A stretch of 23,712 bases of DNA, taken from the NCBI GenBank assembly GCA_902493335.1, contig CABUPJ010000051.1, positions 1 through 23,712 of the forward strand, given 5' to 3'. Below, in pieces: positions 1 to 8,581 of this stretch (the stretch's first letter is position 1; every line of letters starts with the position of its first letter). Made by a program: the position numbers and the translations under genes. The DNA is from an uncultured Porphyromonadaceae bacterium (GTDB lineage: Bacteria; Bacteroidota; Bacteroidia; Bacteroidales; Muribaculaceae). The notes beneath the pieces are model-generated. The model worked only from the letters and a program-made list of their open reading frames with translations, was not told the DNA's origin and made no database searches.

Positions 1-84
1 CCCCGCCGTGACAACGGCGACCGTCCGCGCCGCGACAACCGCGGCCCGCGCCGTGACGGCGGCAACCGCGGCGGCAACAACTGA
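1..84 (+). CDS. 3' end of a protein with an Arg/Gly/Asn/Asp-rich tail (partial)
   Basis: Reading frame 1 is open from the window edge to a TGA at 82-84 and encodes 27 residues made almost only of Arg, Asp, Asn, Gly and Pro (RRDN, RGG-like repeats). Such basic disordered tails are typical of the C-termini of bacterial DEAD-box RNA helicases and some other RNA-binding proteins. The catalytic part lies outside the window, so the identity is open. A clear terminator follows at 149-203, which supports a genuine gene end here. Confidence 0.6.
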   Translation, partial: PRRDNGDRPRRDNRGPRRDGGNRGGNN

Positions 85-148
85 CACACCGCCAAAGCCG
101 CGGGACCGCCCGAAACGCCGGCACGCGGCATAAATTAATACCTTACAA

Positions 149-203
149 GCACCGTGATTACAGCGCCGCACACCGGCCGAATGAGTCACGGTGCCTTTTT
201 ATT
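149..203 (+). terminator. Rho-independent terminator after the first gene
   Basis: The arms GCACCGTGA (149-157) and TCACGGTGC (186-194) are perfectly complementary over 9 bp. They are followed by CTTTTTATT. The loop is long (28 nt) and GC-rich. The element sits 65 bases after the stop codon at 82-84. Confidence 0.75.
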
Positions 204-232
204 CGCATCGCGGATAAAAAATGTCACCATGA

Positions 233-260
233 GCATATTTTTTAGCTCAAAAAGATATGC
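233..260. other. AT-rich hairpin upstream of the 313 gene
   Basis: GCATATTTTTT (233-243) faces AAAAAGATATGC (249-260): 11 pairs, a one-base bulge at 254 and loop AGCTC. It lies just upstream of the TAATTTTG box at 278-285. It could be a weak terminator on either strand or a protein site. Nothing in the sequence decides between these. Confidence 0.35.
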
Positions 261-277
261 CATTTGTAAAATTTGAG

Positions 278-285
278 TAATTTTG
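278..285 (+). promoter_or_regulatory. Bacteroidetes-type -7 box (TAATTTTG)
   Basis: TAATTTTG at 278-285 fits the TAnnTTTG consensus of the primary Bacteroidetes sigma factor. It lies 27 bases before the ATG at 313. No TTG occurs at the usual 19-21 base distance upstream. A TTTG at 263-266 is too close, so the promoter is incomplete or uses another factor. Confidence 0.5.
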
Positions 286-312
286 CCACACATTAAACTT
301 AAATAACTTCCA

Positions 313-2256
313 ATGGAAAAATTTTACACTATTCTATGTTTCATTTTGCTGGGCGCCGCCAGCGCCTTTCCGGCAAACACCCTACGATTCAAACACCATG
401 CCAAGACAGCCCGGGAGCTGACACTTAAAACACCCGGCTATGTCGTCGCCAACGAAGCCGACACATTCAAAGTGTCACTCGTCCTCAAGGAAGACTTCTC
501 GGCGTTCACCCAGGGCAGCATCGAGACTCCTGCCACAACACCCGTATCAACCGAAGCCGGCTGGCTGCCGACAAGCTTCACGCCCAACAGCGGCCAGTGG
601 GGCGGCGAGCAGCTGTATCAGGCAGGCGGATGCGCCTATATCGGCCTGACCGAAAGCGGCCTCAGCGGCGCTCTGACCTCGCCCGACCTCGACCTCTCTC
701 AGTATGAAGGCAACGTCATCATCACCCTGCGCGCCCGCAAAGGCAAAGGCAACGACGCCGAGGCCGTGAGAGACTGGATCTGCTGCGACATGTATGAGGT
801 GAACCTCAACGACCCCAATGACTTCCGCTACTTCCAGCGCGACTATGGCAACACTTATGACGAATGGAACGAGTATAAATTCTACTACGACTTCAAACGC
901 AGCAAAGACAAGAAATACTTCTTCCAGTTCTATGGCTATGACGCAGCCGCCTATGTCGATGACATCGAAATCAAATTTCTCGAACCGTATGTCAATGCTC
1001 CCGTAGCGAAAGCCCATACCAATTTCACCGACAACGGCTTCACAGCCAACTGGGATGCTGTGGCAGGCGCCGACGGCTATCTGATCGACCTCTTTACCGT
1101 CGCCGCAGACCGCTACAAGACACGCACCTATATCCACAGAGACCTTAAAGTCAACGGCACATCATATACTTTCACCAATATCGACACAAAAGGCAAGGCA
1201 TATCACTATGTCGTCAAAGCGACAAAAGGAGGCAAAGTGTCACCCGAATCCAACAAGATAAAAGTCGAGGCACTGCTCAGACCCACCGGCCTCACCGCCA
1301 CTTACGACAATGAAAGCGTCAAACTGTCATGGAACGCAGTCGAGGGCACACAATATTATATTGTCGACGCCAGACGCAACCACACGGCCAAGACTGACGA
1401 GAAATTTATCATCTGCCGCGAAAATTTTGACAAGATAGGCCTCAGCGGCTCTTATCTCAGCCCTGTCTATCTTGACGACCAGGTCTTATTTGACGGCACA
1501 AACGGTCTGCCTGACTGGCTGGCAGAATACGCTCTCACCATCGAGGGTGCCATAGGTCTCGACGGCACGGCCAAATCTGCCTATGGCCACGAAGTCTACC
1601 TTCAGAGCAATTATATGGACCTCTCCGGCGCCGAGGGCGAGATAACCGTCAAAGCCGACCTCTATAACGTGGATGAACTCAGCGGTGCGCACTATTCGCC
1701 CGTCATCCGCCTCGGCAACATCGCCGACAATGTGCTGACAACAGTCGACAGCAAGAGCTACCGCGACATCTTCGACGAATGGAAGAGCGTCGAAGCGACC
1801 CTCAAAGGCGGCAAAGGCACATCGGTAATCGAATTCGCCGCCATGGGCGGCTGGCTCTACATCGACAACGTCGAGGTAAGCTGCAATCTCAAGGCAGGCA
1901 AGACAATGTCAGCTCCCCTGATCAACGCAAAAATCGAATCCAACAGCGTGACACTCCCCCTCACCGACTTGCTTAAAAACGAGACAGTCTCGTTCACGGT
2001 CACTGCCGTAAAAGAAATATGGGACGCATACGGCTCCTCAGTCGACTATTACGTCTCGAGCGAACCGTCAGAGGCATACAGCTTCAACATTATTCCTGCC
2101 GGAGTCGAATCTGTCATCACAGACTCTGCCGACGCACCATCGGATGTCTACAACCTGCAGGGCATCAAAGTGCTTGACGCCGAAAACGCCAGTCTCATCA
2201 ACACACTGCCCGCCGGCATCTATATCACAGGCGGCAAAAAGATATATGTCAAATAA
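313..2256 (+). CDS. Secreted multidomain protein: jelly-roll and FN3 modules with C-terminal sorting-like tail
   Basis: 647 residues. Residues 1-19 form a Sec signal peptide (hydrophobic ILCFILLGAASAF). Residues about 60-230 resemble a carbohydrate-binding/choice-of-anchor type beta-sandwich (begins EDFSAFTQGS, ends in YVDDIEI). A fibronectin-III-like module follows at about 235-325 (FTANWDAVAGADGY, then a YVVKA strand). A second FN3 start (LSWNAVEGTQYY) is followed by another beta-sandwich at about 370-535 (GWLYIDNVEV parallels YVDDIEI). The last 40 residues carry VYNLQGIKV and LPAGIYITGGKK, which resemble a short type IX secretion C-terminal signal. The product is probably surface-bound or extracellular. 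No catalytic motif is visible, so the ligand is unknown. It is co-directional with the next gene, which starts 19 bases later and has the same tail. Confidence 0.85.
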   Translation: MEKFYTILCFILLGAASAFPANTLRFKHHAKTARELTLKTPGYVVANEADTFKVSLVLKEDFSAFTQGSIETPATTPVSTEAGWLPTSFTPNSGQWGGEQLYQAGGCAYIGLTESGLSGALTSPDLDLSQYEGNVIITLRARKGKGNDAEAVRDWICCDMYEVNLNDPNDFRYFQRDYGNTYDEWNEYKFYYDFKRSKDKKYFFQFYGYDAAAYVDDIEIKFLEPYVNAPVAKAHTNFTDNGFTANWDAVAGADGYLIDLFTVAADRYKTRTYIHRDLKVNGTSYTFTNIDTKGKAYHYVVKATKGGKVSPESNKIKVEALLRPTGLTATYDNESVKLSWNAVEGTQYYIVDARRNHTAKTDEKFIICRENFDKIGLSGSYLSPVYLDDQVLFDGTNGLPDWLAEYALTIEGAIGLDGTAKSAYGHEVYLQSNYMDLSGAEGEITVKADLYNVDELSGAHYSPVIRLGNIADNVLTTVDSKSYRDIFDEWKSVEATLKGGKGTSVIEFAAMGGWLYIDNVEVSCNLKAGKTMSAPLINAKIESNSVTLPLTDLLKNETVSFTVTAVKEIWDAYGSSVDYYVSSEPSEAYSFNIIPAGVESVITDSADAPSDVYNLQGIKVLDAENASLINTLPAGIYITGGKKIYVK

Positions 2257-2275
2257 ATCCTGATTTACAAATTTT

Positions 2276-4165
2276 ATGAAAAAGTTAAGTCTACTACTGT
2301 TTGCTCTCATAGCCGCCGTGACGACAGCCTCGGCATGGGAGCTCACACTCGACGTCAAAGGCGCACAGTATGTCGCCGAAGCGTTCAAAACAACAAGTTA
2401 CTGGAGCGGCGACAGAACGCCTCTCGATCTCACCGACGGTGAAAACAAATTCACACTCAGCTCATCAGAGGAAGTCTACATCAAAATGGACCCGACAGCC
2501 ATCGCGTCGCTCAAAGACGACGAAGGCTATGCCGAGTCTACCAACTCCAACGGATACTATAACATCTATCACAGCAGCTGGGATCCCGACCAGGTGACCT
2601 ACACTCTGACCGCAGTCAGCGAGGCCGAATACCGCTCTGAGAGCGTGACTGTCAACATCGACGACCCTGCCCTTGTCACCATCACACGCGGCAAGACCGA
2701 CATCAAGCCCACCGAATCGCCTGTGACCGTTGCATACAATCCCGAGGACGAGTCGAAACTGACCATCTCGCCCCGCACAAGCAACATGTCGCTCTATAAA
2801 GTTACAGCCGACGGCACCGACATCACGCCTGACGGCAACAAATATGTCATCAACCTCGTCGACAACAGCGGCGACGCCCCTGTCTACGTCAAGACCATCG
2901 ACGTCACGGCGAAATATCCCGAAGGATTCGCGTTCAAGACCAAGATCAGCCTCGACGGTCCCGCTGAGGCCATCTCCAAAGTGGAGGTCAACGAAGTCGC
3001 CGTCGAGAACTATCTCTCGGCTGAAGGCTTTGATGTAGCCCCCAACGCCGACCTGCGCATCTACTTCGACGCCAACGACTATAAGATCGACGAAGTGCTC
3101 ATCAACGGCGCAAGAAAGACTCTCTACGGCCCCGCCTGCGTAATCAGCCCCGTAATATGCGACAACAGCATCGAAATCAAGGCCCACAAGCTCGAGGCTT
3201 TTGATGCCGTTCTCGACATCACCGGCGCCGAAGGCATCAACTGCTATCTCAATGAGGTCGCCCAGACAATCACCGACGGCGAGAACAAGATTCCCGTCAA
3301 AGAAGGCGCAGCCACATTCCGCATCACCGCTAAAGACGGCTATGAACTGAAGACCGTCGAATATAAAGGCGACAACATGATTTACGGCTCATATGCGTCT
3401 GTAACCGTCAGCGACGCCAGCCCCGTGACAATCGTGGCCGCACCTATCGTGCGCGAAGACAAGCTTGCTCTCTATATCAGCAATCTCCAGTATTCGTCGT
3501 CGACATATATCGACTTCCGTGAAGGCTGGTCGCTCGTATATGACCCCAAGATCACCCTCGTTGACGGCTATAACATCGTCAACTTCCGTCCCGAAGACCA
3601 GACTCTGAACATCAACAGTGTATACGGCAACCCCGTGCTCTATGTCAATGACGCCAAATGGGAGAAATCAATCTCGTCATATGTCGAGATCAACGCAGTC
3701 AACAACGATGTCATCAAGCTCTTCTTCTTCGAGAGCGCCGGCGGCGAAGTTCCCGTCTATGACGTGACATTCGAGAAGACTGAAGACGTCGACCTCGCCG
3801 AATATGTCATCAAGAAAGACATCCTCGCCACAGTCGACGCAGCAGTTTCGCCCGTCAAGGCCGTAGGCAAGACAAACTTCACCATCGCACCCGCGACCGA
3901 AGACTCGAAAGCCCTCGTCGTCAAAGTCGATGACACCGAGCTGACACCCGCCGAAGACGGCAGCTTCACCTTCGACATCGAGAGCAACGCCACTGTATCG
4001 CTCGCGCTCAAATCAGACGGCATCGGCAACATCACCGTTGAGAACGGCGACGCCAACGAAGCAGTCTACAACCTCCAGGGCATCCGCGTAGCCGACAAGG
4101 CCACCGCAGGCCAGCTCCCCGCAGGCATCTATATCTCAGGCGGCAAAAAATTCATCAAGAAATAA
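2276..4165 (+). CDS. Secreted beta-rich repeat protein with the same C-terminal tail
   Basis: 629 residues with a clear signal peptide (MKKLSLLLFALIAAVTTASA, cleavage about residue 20). The body consists of diverged beta-rich modules. LTLDVKGAQ...DLTDGENKF near residue 25 is echoed by LDITGAEG...ITDGENKI near residue 315. An intermediate module with PNADLRIYFDANDYKIDEVLING lies around 255-285. The C-terminus has VYNLQGIRV and LPAGIYISGGKK, matching the upstream neighbour. It is likely exported and held at the surface or released. I do not recognise an enzymatic motif, and the function is unknown. Only 19 bases separate it from the preceding gene, so the two probably form one transcript. A strong terminator at 4197 ends that transcript. 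Confidence 0.85.
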   Translation: MKKLSLLLFALIAAVTTASAWELTLDVKGAQYVAEAFKTTSYWSGDRTPLDLTDGENKFTLSSSEEVYIKMDPTAIASLKDDEGYAESTNSNGYYNIYHSSWDPDQVTYTLTAVSEAEYRSESVTVNIDDPALVTITRGKTDIKPTESPVTVAYNPEDESKLTISPRTSNMSLYKVTADGTDITPDGNKYVINLVDNSGDAPVYVKTIDVTAKYPEGFAFKTKISLDGPAEAISKVEVNEVAVENYLSAEGFDVAPNADLRIYFDANDYKIDEVLINGARKTLYGPACVISPVICDNSIEIKAHKLEAFDAVLDITGAEGINCYLNEVAQTITDGENKIPVKEGAATFRITAKDGYELKTVEYKGDNMIYGSYASVTVSDASPVTIVAAPIVREDKLALYISNLQYSSSTYIDFREGWSLVYDPKITLVDGYNIVNFRPEDQTLNINSVYGNPVLYVNDAKWEKSISSYVEINAVNNDVIKLFFFESAGGEVPVYDVTFEKTEDVDLAEYVIKKDILATVDAAVSPVKAVGKTNFTIAPATEDSKALVVKVDDTELTPAEDGSFTFDIESNATVSLALKSDGIGNITVENGDANEAVYNLQGIRVADKATAGQLPAGIYISGGKKFIKK

Positions 4166-4196
4166 CGAAACCGCTGTAATATAAACCCTCTATAAC

Positions 4197-4230
4197 AAAA
4201 CCGCCCGTCAATTGGGCGGTTTTGCTTTTT
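4197..4230 (+). terminator. Strong Rho-independent terminator
   Basis: AAAACCGCCC (4197-4206) pairs perfectly with GGGCGGTTTT (4214-4223) across a 7-base loop. GCTTTTTAT follows. It ends the two-gene secreted-protein unit, and the next promoter starts inside it. Confidence 0.9.
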
Positions 4231-4243
4231 ATGGCTACCTTTG
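4212..4243 (+). promoter_or_regulatory. Promoter of the phosphatase-serB-patatin unit
   Basis: TACCTTTG at 4236-4243 is a good TAnnTTTG box. TTG at 4212-4214 lies 21 bases upstream. The upstream element falls within the loop and stem of the preceding terminator, so terminator and promoter overlap. The expected transcript start is near 4248-4250, about 13 bases before the ATG at 4263. This also rules out an upstream in-frame ATG at 4212. Confidence 0.75.
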
Positions 4244-4262
4244 CATCACCAAACAAACGCCA

Positions 4263-4814
4263 ATGTCAACACCATCACTATTCACACCCGCCGATGCGCG
4301 GGCTCGACGTCTCATCGCCGCTCTCGCCGGCAAAGACAAGGTGAGCATACTCTTTGTCTGTCTCGGCAATATCTGCCGCTCTCCTGCCGCCGAAGGGGTC
4401 ATGCAGGCCATCGCAGACAGCCGTGACGCATCAGACCGTTTCACGCTCGACTCGGCCGGAACGGGCAACTATCACATAGGCGACCTGCCCGACCACCGCA
4501 TGAGAGTGCACGCGCGGCGCCGGGGCTATGAGCTGACACACCGCTGCCGCCAGGTCACGGAGAGCGACTTCGACCGTTTCGACATGATCATAGCCATGGA
4601 CCGCTCGAATTTAGATAACCTGCGGCGGCTGGCACCGACACCCGAAGCCGAGGACAAAATCGTCGAAATGGCCGCCTTTGTCTCAAAAGCCATGCGCTGC
4701 TACGCTATTCCCGACCCATATTACGAAGGCGCCGAAGGCTTCGAGCTCGTGCTCGACCTGCTCGAATCGGGCTGCGATAATCTATACAATTGTCTGTCAA
4801 CCAAAGAACAATGA
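4263..4814 (+). CDS. Low-molecular-weight protein tyrosine phosphatase
   Basis: 183 residues from the ATG at 4263. The in-frame ATG at 4212 lies inside the terminator and upstream of the promoter, so I rejected it. The family P-loop is VCLGNICRSPAAEG with nucleophile Cys33 and Arg39. The general-acid loop is DPYY with Asp151. The SAGTGNYHIGDLPD segment (64-77) is also typical of the family. The enzyme hydrolyses phosphotyrosine in cytoplasmic proteins. Elsewhere such enzymes act on tyrosine kinases for polysaccharide export or on arginine phosphate, but no kinase lies nearby to choose. An N-terminal extension of about 26 residues precedes the first strand. The stop overlaps the start of serB (ATGA), so the two are translationally coupled. 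Confidence 0.93.
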   Translation: MSTPSLFTPADARARRLIAALAGKDKVSILFVCLGNICRSPAAEGVMQAIADSRDASDRFTLDSAGTGNYHIGDLPDHRMRVHARRRGYELTHRCRQVTESDFDRFDMIIAMDRSNLDNLRRLAPTPEAEDKIVEMAAFVSKAMRCYAIPDPYYEGAEGFELVLDLLESGCDNLYNCLSTKEQ

Positions 4815-6043
4815 AAACCGAATTAATACTCATCAATATCTCGGGCTATGACCGCCCCGGCGTCACATCGGCGCTGACAGAGATACTGGCGCGCTTCGAC
4901 GCCCAGATTCTTGACATCGGTCAGGCCGACATCCATCACTCGCTGTCGCTGGGCATACTCTTCAAGACCTCGAGCGACGTATCGGGCGACATCATGAAAG
5001 AACTGCTCTTCAAAGCCTATGAACTGAGTGTCAAAATCAGATTCACACCCATCACGGTCGAGGCTTATGAAGAATGGGTGTCGATGCAGGGCAAGAACCG
5101 CTGGATCATCACCATACTCGGCCGCAAACTGACAGCGCGCCATATAGCCCTCGTCTCCGACGAGATAGCACGCCAGGGACTCAACATTGACGCGATACAG
5201 CGTCTGACAGGCCGAATGCCACTTGACGAAAGCGAGACGCCGCAGTCAAAGTCGTGCGTCGAGTTTTCGGTCCGAGGCAACCCGCACGACACAGCCGAGA
5301 TGCAGCGCCGCCTGATGCAGATCTCAAACACCGACGACTTCGACATCTCGCTCCAGCAGGACAACGTTTTCCGCCGCTGCCGACGGCTGATATGCTTCGA
5401 CATGGACTCAACTCTGATCGAGACCGAGGTCATCGACGAACTGGCGATGCGCGCCGGCGTCGGCGATCAGGTCAAAGCCATCACCGAGAGCGCCATGCGC
5501 GGCGAAATCGACTTCTGCGAGAGCTTCAAGCGCCGCGTGGCTCTGCTAAAAGGACTCGACGAAAGCGTCATGGCCGACATAGCCGACAATCTGCCAGTCA
5601 CCGAGGGCGTCAGCCGCATGATGGCCGTGCTCAAGCGTACGGGGTTCAAGACGGCGATACTGTCGGGCGGTTTCACCTATTTCGGCAACAGGCTCAAACA
5701 GCGCTTCGGCTTCGATTATGTCTATGCCAACGAGCTTGAGATTGCCGACGGCAAACTCACCGGACGCTATGTCGGCGACATCGTCGACGGCAAACGCAAG
5801 GCCGAACTTCTCAGAATCATAGCCCAGGTCGAGAACATCGACATCGCGCAGACCATCGCTGTCGGTGACGGAGCCAACGACCTGCCGATGCTGACGACAG
5901 CCGGCCTCGGCATCGCCTTCCATGCCAAACCGAAGGTAAAACAGACCGCCCGCCAGTCGATTTCGACCATCGGCCTCGACGGCGTGCTCTATTTCCTCGG
6001 CTTCAAAGACTCGTTTATCAGCGACGGCAACGACAAGCGATGA
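4811..6043 (+). CDS. serB: Phosphoserine phosphatase SerB with N-terminal ACT domains
   Basis: 410 residues from ATG 4811, which shares ATGA with the upstream stop. An in-frame start 21 bases earlier is less likely. Residues 1-80 form an ACT domain (LILINISGYDRPGVTSALTEIL) and about 95-180 a second ACT-like domain (WIITILGRKL). These are probably regulatory and bind serine or mediate dimers. The HAD phosphatase part carries motif I DMDST (Asp197, Asp199), motif II SGG (Ser285) and motif III GDGANDLPML (Asp353, Asp357). It catalyses the last step of serine synthesis, O-phosphoserine to serine. All catalytic motifs are intact. The TGA overlaps an ATG at 6040 that opens the next reading frame. 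Confidence 0.96.
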   Translation: MKTELILINISGYDRPGVTSALTEILARFDAQILDIGQADIHHSLSLGILFKTSSDVSGDIMKELLFKAYELSVKIRFTPITVEAYEEWVSMQGKNRWIITILGRKLTARHIALVSDEIARQGLNIDAIQRLTGRMPLDESETPQSKSCVEFSVRGNPHDTAEMQRRLMQISNTDDFDISLQQDNVFRRCRRLICFDMDSTLIETEVIDELAMRAGVGDQVKAITESAMRGEIDFCESFKRRVALLKGLDESVMADIADNLPVTEGVSRMMAVLKRTGFKTAILSGGFTYFGNRLKQRFGFDYVYANELEIADGKLTGRYVGDIVDGKRKAELLRIIAQVENIDIAQTIAVGDGANDLPMLTTAGLGIAFHAKPKVKQTARQSISTIGLDGVLYFLGFKDSFISDGNDKR

Positions 6044-6105
6044 ACAAAACCGGCCTCGCCGGTGTTACAAATTTGATTTCAACTATTCTCACTGAGCTTA
6101 AAATC

Positions 6106-8436
6106 ATGCGATCTATGACGATGAGATGTATTACTGCGATCTTCTCGGCTCTACTGATTTTGATGAGCGCATCTCCCGGGGCGGCCTCTGAGCCGGCCCG
6201 GGAAGGCCATCAGTCTGTAGGCCTGGTGCTCAGCGGCGGCGGTGCCAAAGGCATTGCCCACATCGGCGTCATAAAGGCACTCGAAGAGAATGACATTCCC
6301 ATAGATTATATCACCGGCACCTCGATGGGTTCTATTGTCGGCGGCCTCTATGCCGCCGGATACACGCCCGAAGAAATGCTCGGGCTGATACTCTCACGCC
6401 CGTTCAGCTACTGGTCGACCGGACGCATAGACCCGCGCCTCACTTTCCTGCTCACCGACGAGAAGACCACGCCGACGTCAATGAGTATCGACCTCAACCT
6501 GCGCCGCGACTCGACGATGACAAAATCGGCCGTACCGCAGAGCATCATATCGCCCCTGCCGATGAATTTCGCGTTCATGGACCTTTTCTCGGCCTACACG
6601 GCCCAGTGCGGAGGCAACTTCGACCGGCTGATGGTGCCATTCCGCTGCGTGGCCTCCGATGTCGCCGCCAAACGCAAGAAAGTGCTTTCATCGGGCTCGC
6701 TCGGCGACGCCATACACGCCTCGATGAGCTTCCCGGCGGTCTTCCAGCCTACCGAAATCGACGGCAGCCTGCTCTATGACGGCGGCATCTACGACAACTT
6801 CCCCGTCGACGTCATGCGGCAGACTTTCGCGCCTTCGATAATGATAGGCGTCGACGTGTCGACAGCCGAGACCGGTCCCCAGACATCTATCGTCGACCAG
6901 CTGAGCAACATGATTGTCCAGAACAACGACTACAGCCTTCCGGCCGACGAGGGCATCAAGCTGCGCATCGACCTCAACGAGTTCGGGCTGCTCGACTTTC
7001 CCAAAGCCCGTCGCATCTATGAGGTCGGCTACCGTCACGCCATGGCCATGATGGATTCGATAAAGAACCGCATAACGACGCGCTCAGACTCGACCGAACG
7101 CCGTCTGCGCCGTGCCGTCTTCAAATCACGGAGCCCCTATCTGCGGTTCGACTCGGTGAAAGTCACCGGAGCCACACCCAACCAAAACAAATATCTCGAA
7201 TATCTGTTTACCCGCAACCACAAGGCCGACACCTTCGGCATCACCGAGGCCCGCGAGGCATACTACCGCGCCATATCGTCAGGCAAGATACGCGACCTGG
7301 CCCTCAACGCCGTCTACGACGACAGCACCGGCCTTTTCGACCTCAACGTCAGGGCGTCGGTCAAAGACGACTTCAAGGCCGGCTTCGGCGGCTATATCAC
7401 CTCGTCGAGCAACAGCTATCTGTTCCTCTCGGCCGGCTATTCGACCCTGAGCTTCCGCTCGGTAGGCGCCGACATCAACGCCTGGATAGGCCAGAGCTAC
7501 ATGGCCGCCATGGCCAACGGACGCCTGCTGCTCGCCACCGGCATACCCTCGGAGCTTCGCATCGAGGCCGTCGTCTCGCGCCGCAAGTTCTACGAGAACG
7601 ACAAGCTGTTCTTTGAAGACAAACTGCCGACCTTCATCCTCGACAAACAGTATTACGGCAACCTGCGCTGGAGTATCGCCGCCGGCCGACATGCCAAAGT
7701 CGACGTTACGGCCGGATACGGACGCACCGAGTCAAGCTTCTACCGCAACAACCGCCTCGACAGCTACATCAAGGGACGCTCGCATTATTCACGCAACGCT
7801 GCCGCCGCCGGAGCGACATTCCTGCTCAACACGCTAAACGACATCAACTTCCCGACCACGGGCGCATACTACCGCGCGGCATTCAAAGCCATAACATCCA
7901 AGGCCCGTTTCACTCCCAACAACGCCCCCGCCGTCAAATCAGATCCCGAATGGCTGCAGCTCGAACTGCAGACCCGCAACTATCTCGACATCGGGCAGCA
8001 TTTCTCGCTCGGTCTCGAGAGCGACATCATGATTTCGACCCGCAAGCTCACCGAGAGCTACGACGCCTCGATACTCACCGCCACGGCCTACAACCCGACT
8101 CCGGCGTCAAACAACAGCTTCAACCCCGCATTCCGCGCCAACAGCTTCATAGCCGCCGGCATCGTGCCCGTCTACCGCTACAACGACAACATCTCGGCCC
8201 GTCTCAGCCTCCACGGCTTCCTGCCCTACAAGAAGATTCTTGGCGACACCGAGAGCCGTCCGCATTACGGCAAAGCCTTCGCCGACCCGTCGTTCTACGG
8301 CGAGCTCGACATCTGCTACCAGTTCCCCTTCGCCACCCTGACAGGCTACTGCAACTACGCCAGCTACCCCGCCCGCAACTGGAACGTCGGCATCTCTCTC
8401 GGCATCTACCTCCTCGCCCCCGACTTCCTGCGGTAA
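6106..8436 (+). CDS. Patatin-like phospholipase fused to an Omp85-type outer-membrane barrel
   Basis: 776 residues from ATG 6106, chosen because a clean signal peptide starts there (MRSMTMRCITAIFSALLILM, cleavage near ASA/AAS). The frame is open back to ATG 6040, which overlaps the serB stop, but that start would put 22 extra residues before the signal. The patatin domain (about 35-330) has the oxyanion loop GGGAKG (44-49), nucleophile Ser73 in GTSMG and catalytic Asp225 in DGG. A POTRA-like segment follows (about 345-430, LRFDSVKVTGATPNQNKYLEYLF). The remaining about 340 residues have alternating aromatic beta-strands ending in FLR, as in Omp85/surface-antigen barrels. This order matches class Vd (PlpD-type) autotransporters, so the lipase is probably carried to the cell surface. 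The fold and triad are clear; the substrate is not known. Confidence 0.9.
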   Translation: MRSMTMRCITAIFSALLILMSASPGAASEPAREGHQSVGLVLSGGGAKGIAHIGVIKALEENDIPIDYITGTSMGSIVGGLYAAGYTPEEMLGLILSRPFSYWSTGRIDPRLTFLLTDEKTTPTSMSIDLNLRRDSTMTKSAVPQSIISPLPMNFAFMDLFSAYTAQCGGNFDRLMVPFRCVASDVAAKRKKVLSSGSLGDAIHASMSFPAVFQPTEIDGSLLYDGGIYDNFPVDVMRQTFAPSIMIGVDVSTAETGPQTSIVDQLSNMIVQNNDYSLPADEGIKLRIDLNEFGLLDFPKARRIYEVGYRHAMAMMDSIKNRITTRSDSTERRLRRAVFKSRSPYLRFDSVKVTGATPNQNKYLEYLFTRNHKADTFGITEAREAYYRAISSGKIRDLALNAVYDDSTGLFDLNVRASVKDDFKAGFGGYITSSSNSYLFLSAGYSTLSFRSVGADINAWIGQSYMAAMANGRLLLATGIPSELRIEAVVSRRKFYENDKLFFEDKLPTFILDKQYYGNLRWSIAAGRHAKVDVTAGYGRTESSFYRNNRLDSYIKGRSHYSRNAAAAGATFLLNTLNDINFPTTGAYYRAAFKAITSKARFTPNNAPAVKSDPEWLQLELQTRNYLDIGQHFSLGLESDIMISTRKLTESYDASILTATAYNPTPASNNSFNPAFRANSFIAAGIVPVYRYNDNISARLSLHGFLPYKKILGDTESRPHYGKAFADPSFYGELDICYQFPFATLTGYCNYASYPARNWNVGISLGIYLLAPDFLR

Positions 8437-8520
8437 ATATTTGGTTATAGCTATAAAGCATCGATTTAGACAGCAAAAGAATAAATTCTGCCGCTTCCCA
8501 ATATATTTCGAGCTAAACAC

Positions 8521-8551
8521 TTGCAATCGGGTCGTTTTTGATGTATCTTTG
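8521..8551 (+). promoter_or_regulatory. Promoter of the Rhs gene
   Basis: TTG at 8521-8523 and TATCTTTG at 8544-8551 are separated by 20 bases, an ideal Bacteroidetes promoter. The transcript should start about 8556-8558, 25 bases before the ATG at 8582. The 84-base stretch between the patatin stop and this promoter holds only a short palindrome (TATAGCTATA) and no obvious terminator. Confidence 0.75.
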
Positions 8552-8581
8552 CCAACAGGACCTTAAAACTCATCACTAACC

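Noticed and set aside
547..1137. Long antisense frame (196 codons) in the first secreted-protein gene, with similar ones at 2465-3187, 19496-20239 and 20621-21433
   Set aside because: They mirror strongly coding GC-rich genes on the + strand, have Val/Asp-rich artificial composition and lack promoters.
4212..4262. In-frame upstream start for the tyrosine phosphatase
   Set aside because: It lies inside the terminator hairpin and upstream of the predicted transcript start. The ATG at 4263 follows the promoter properly.
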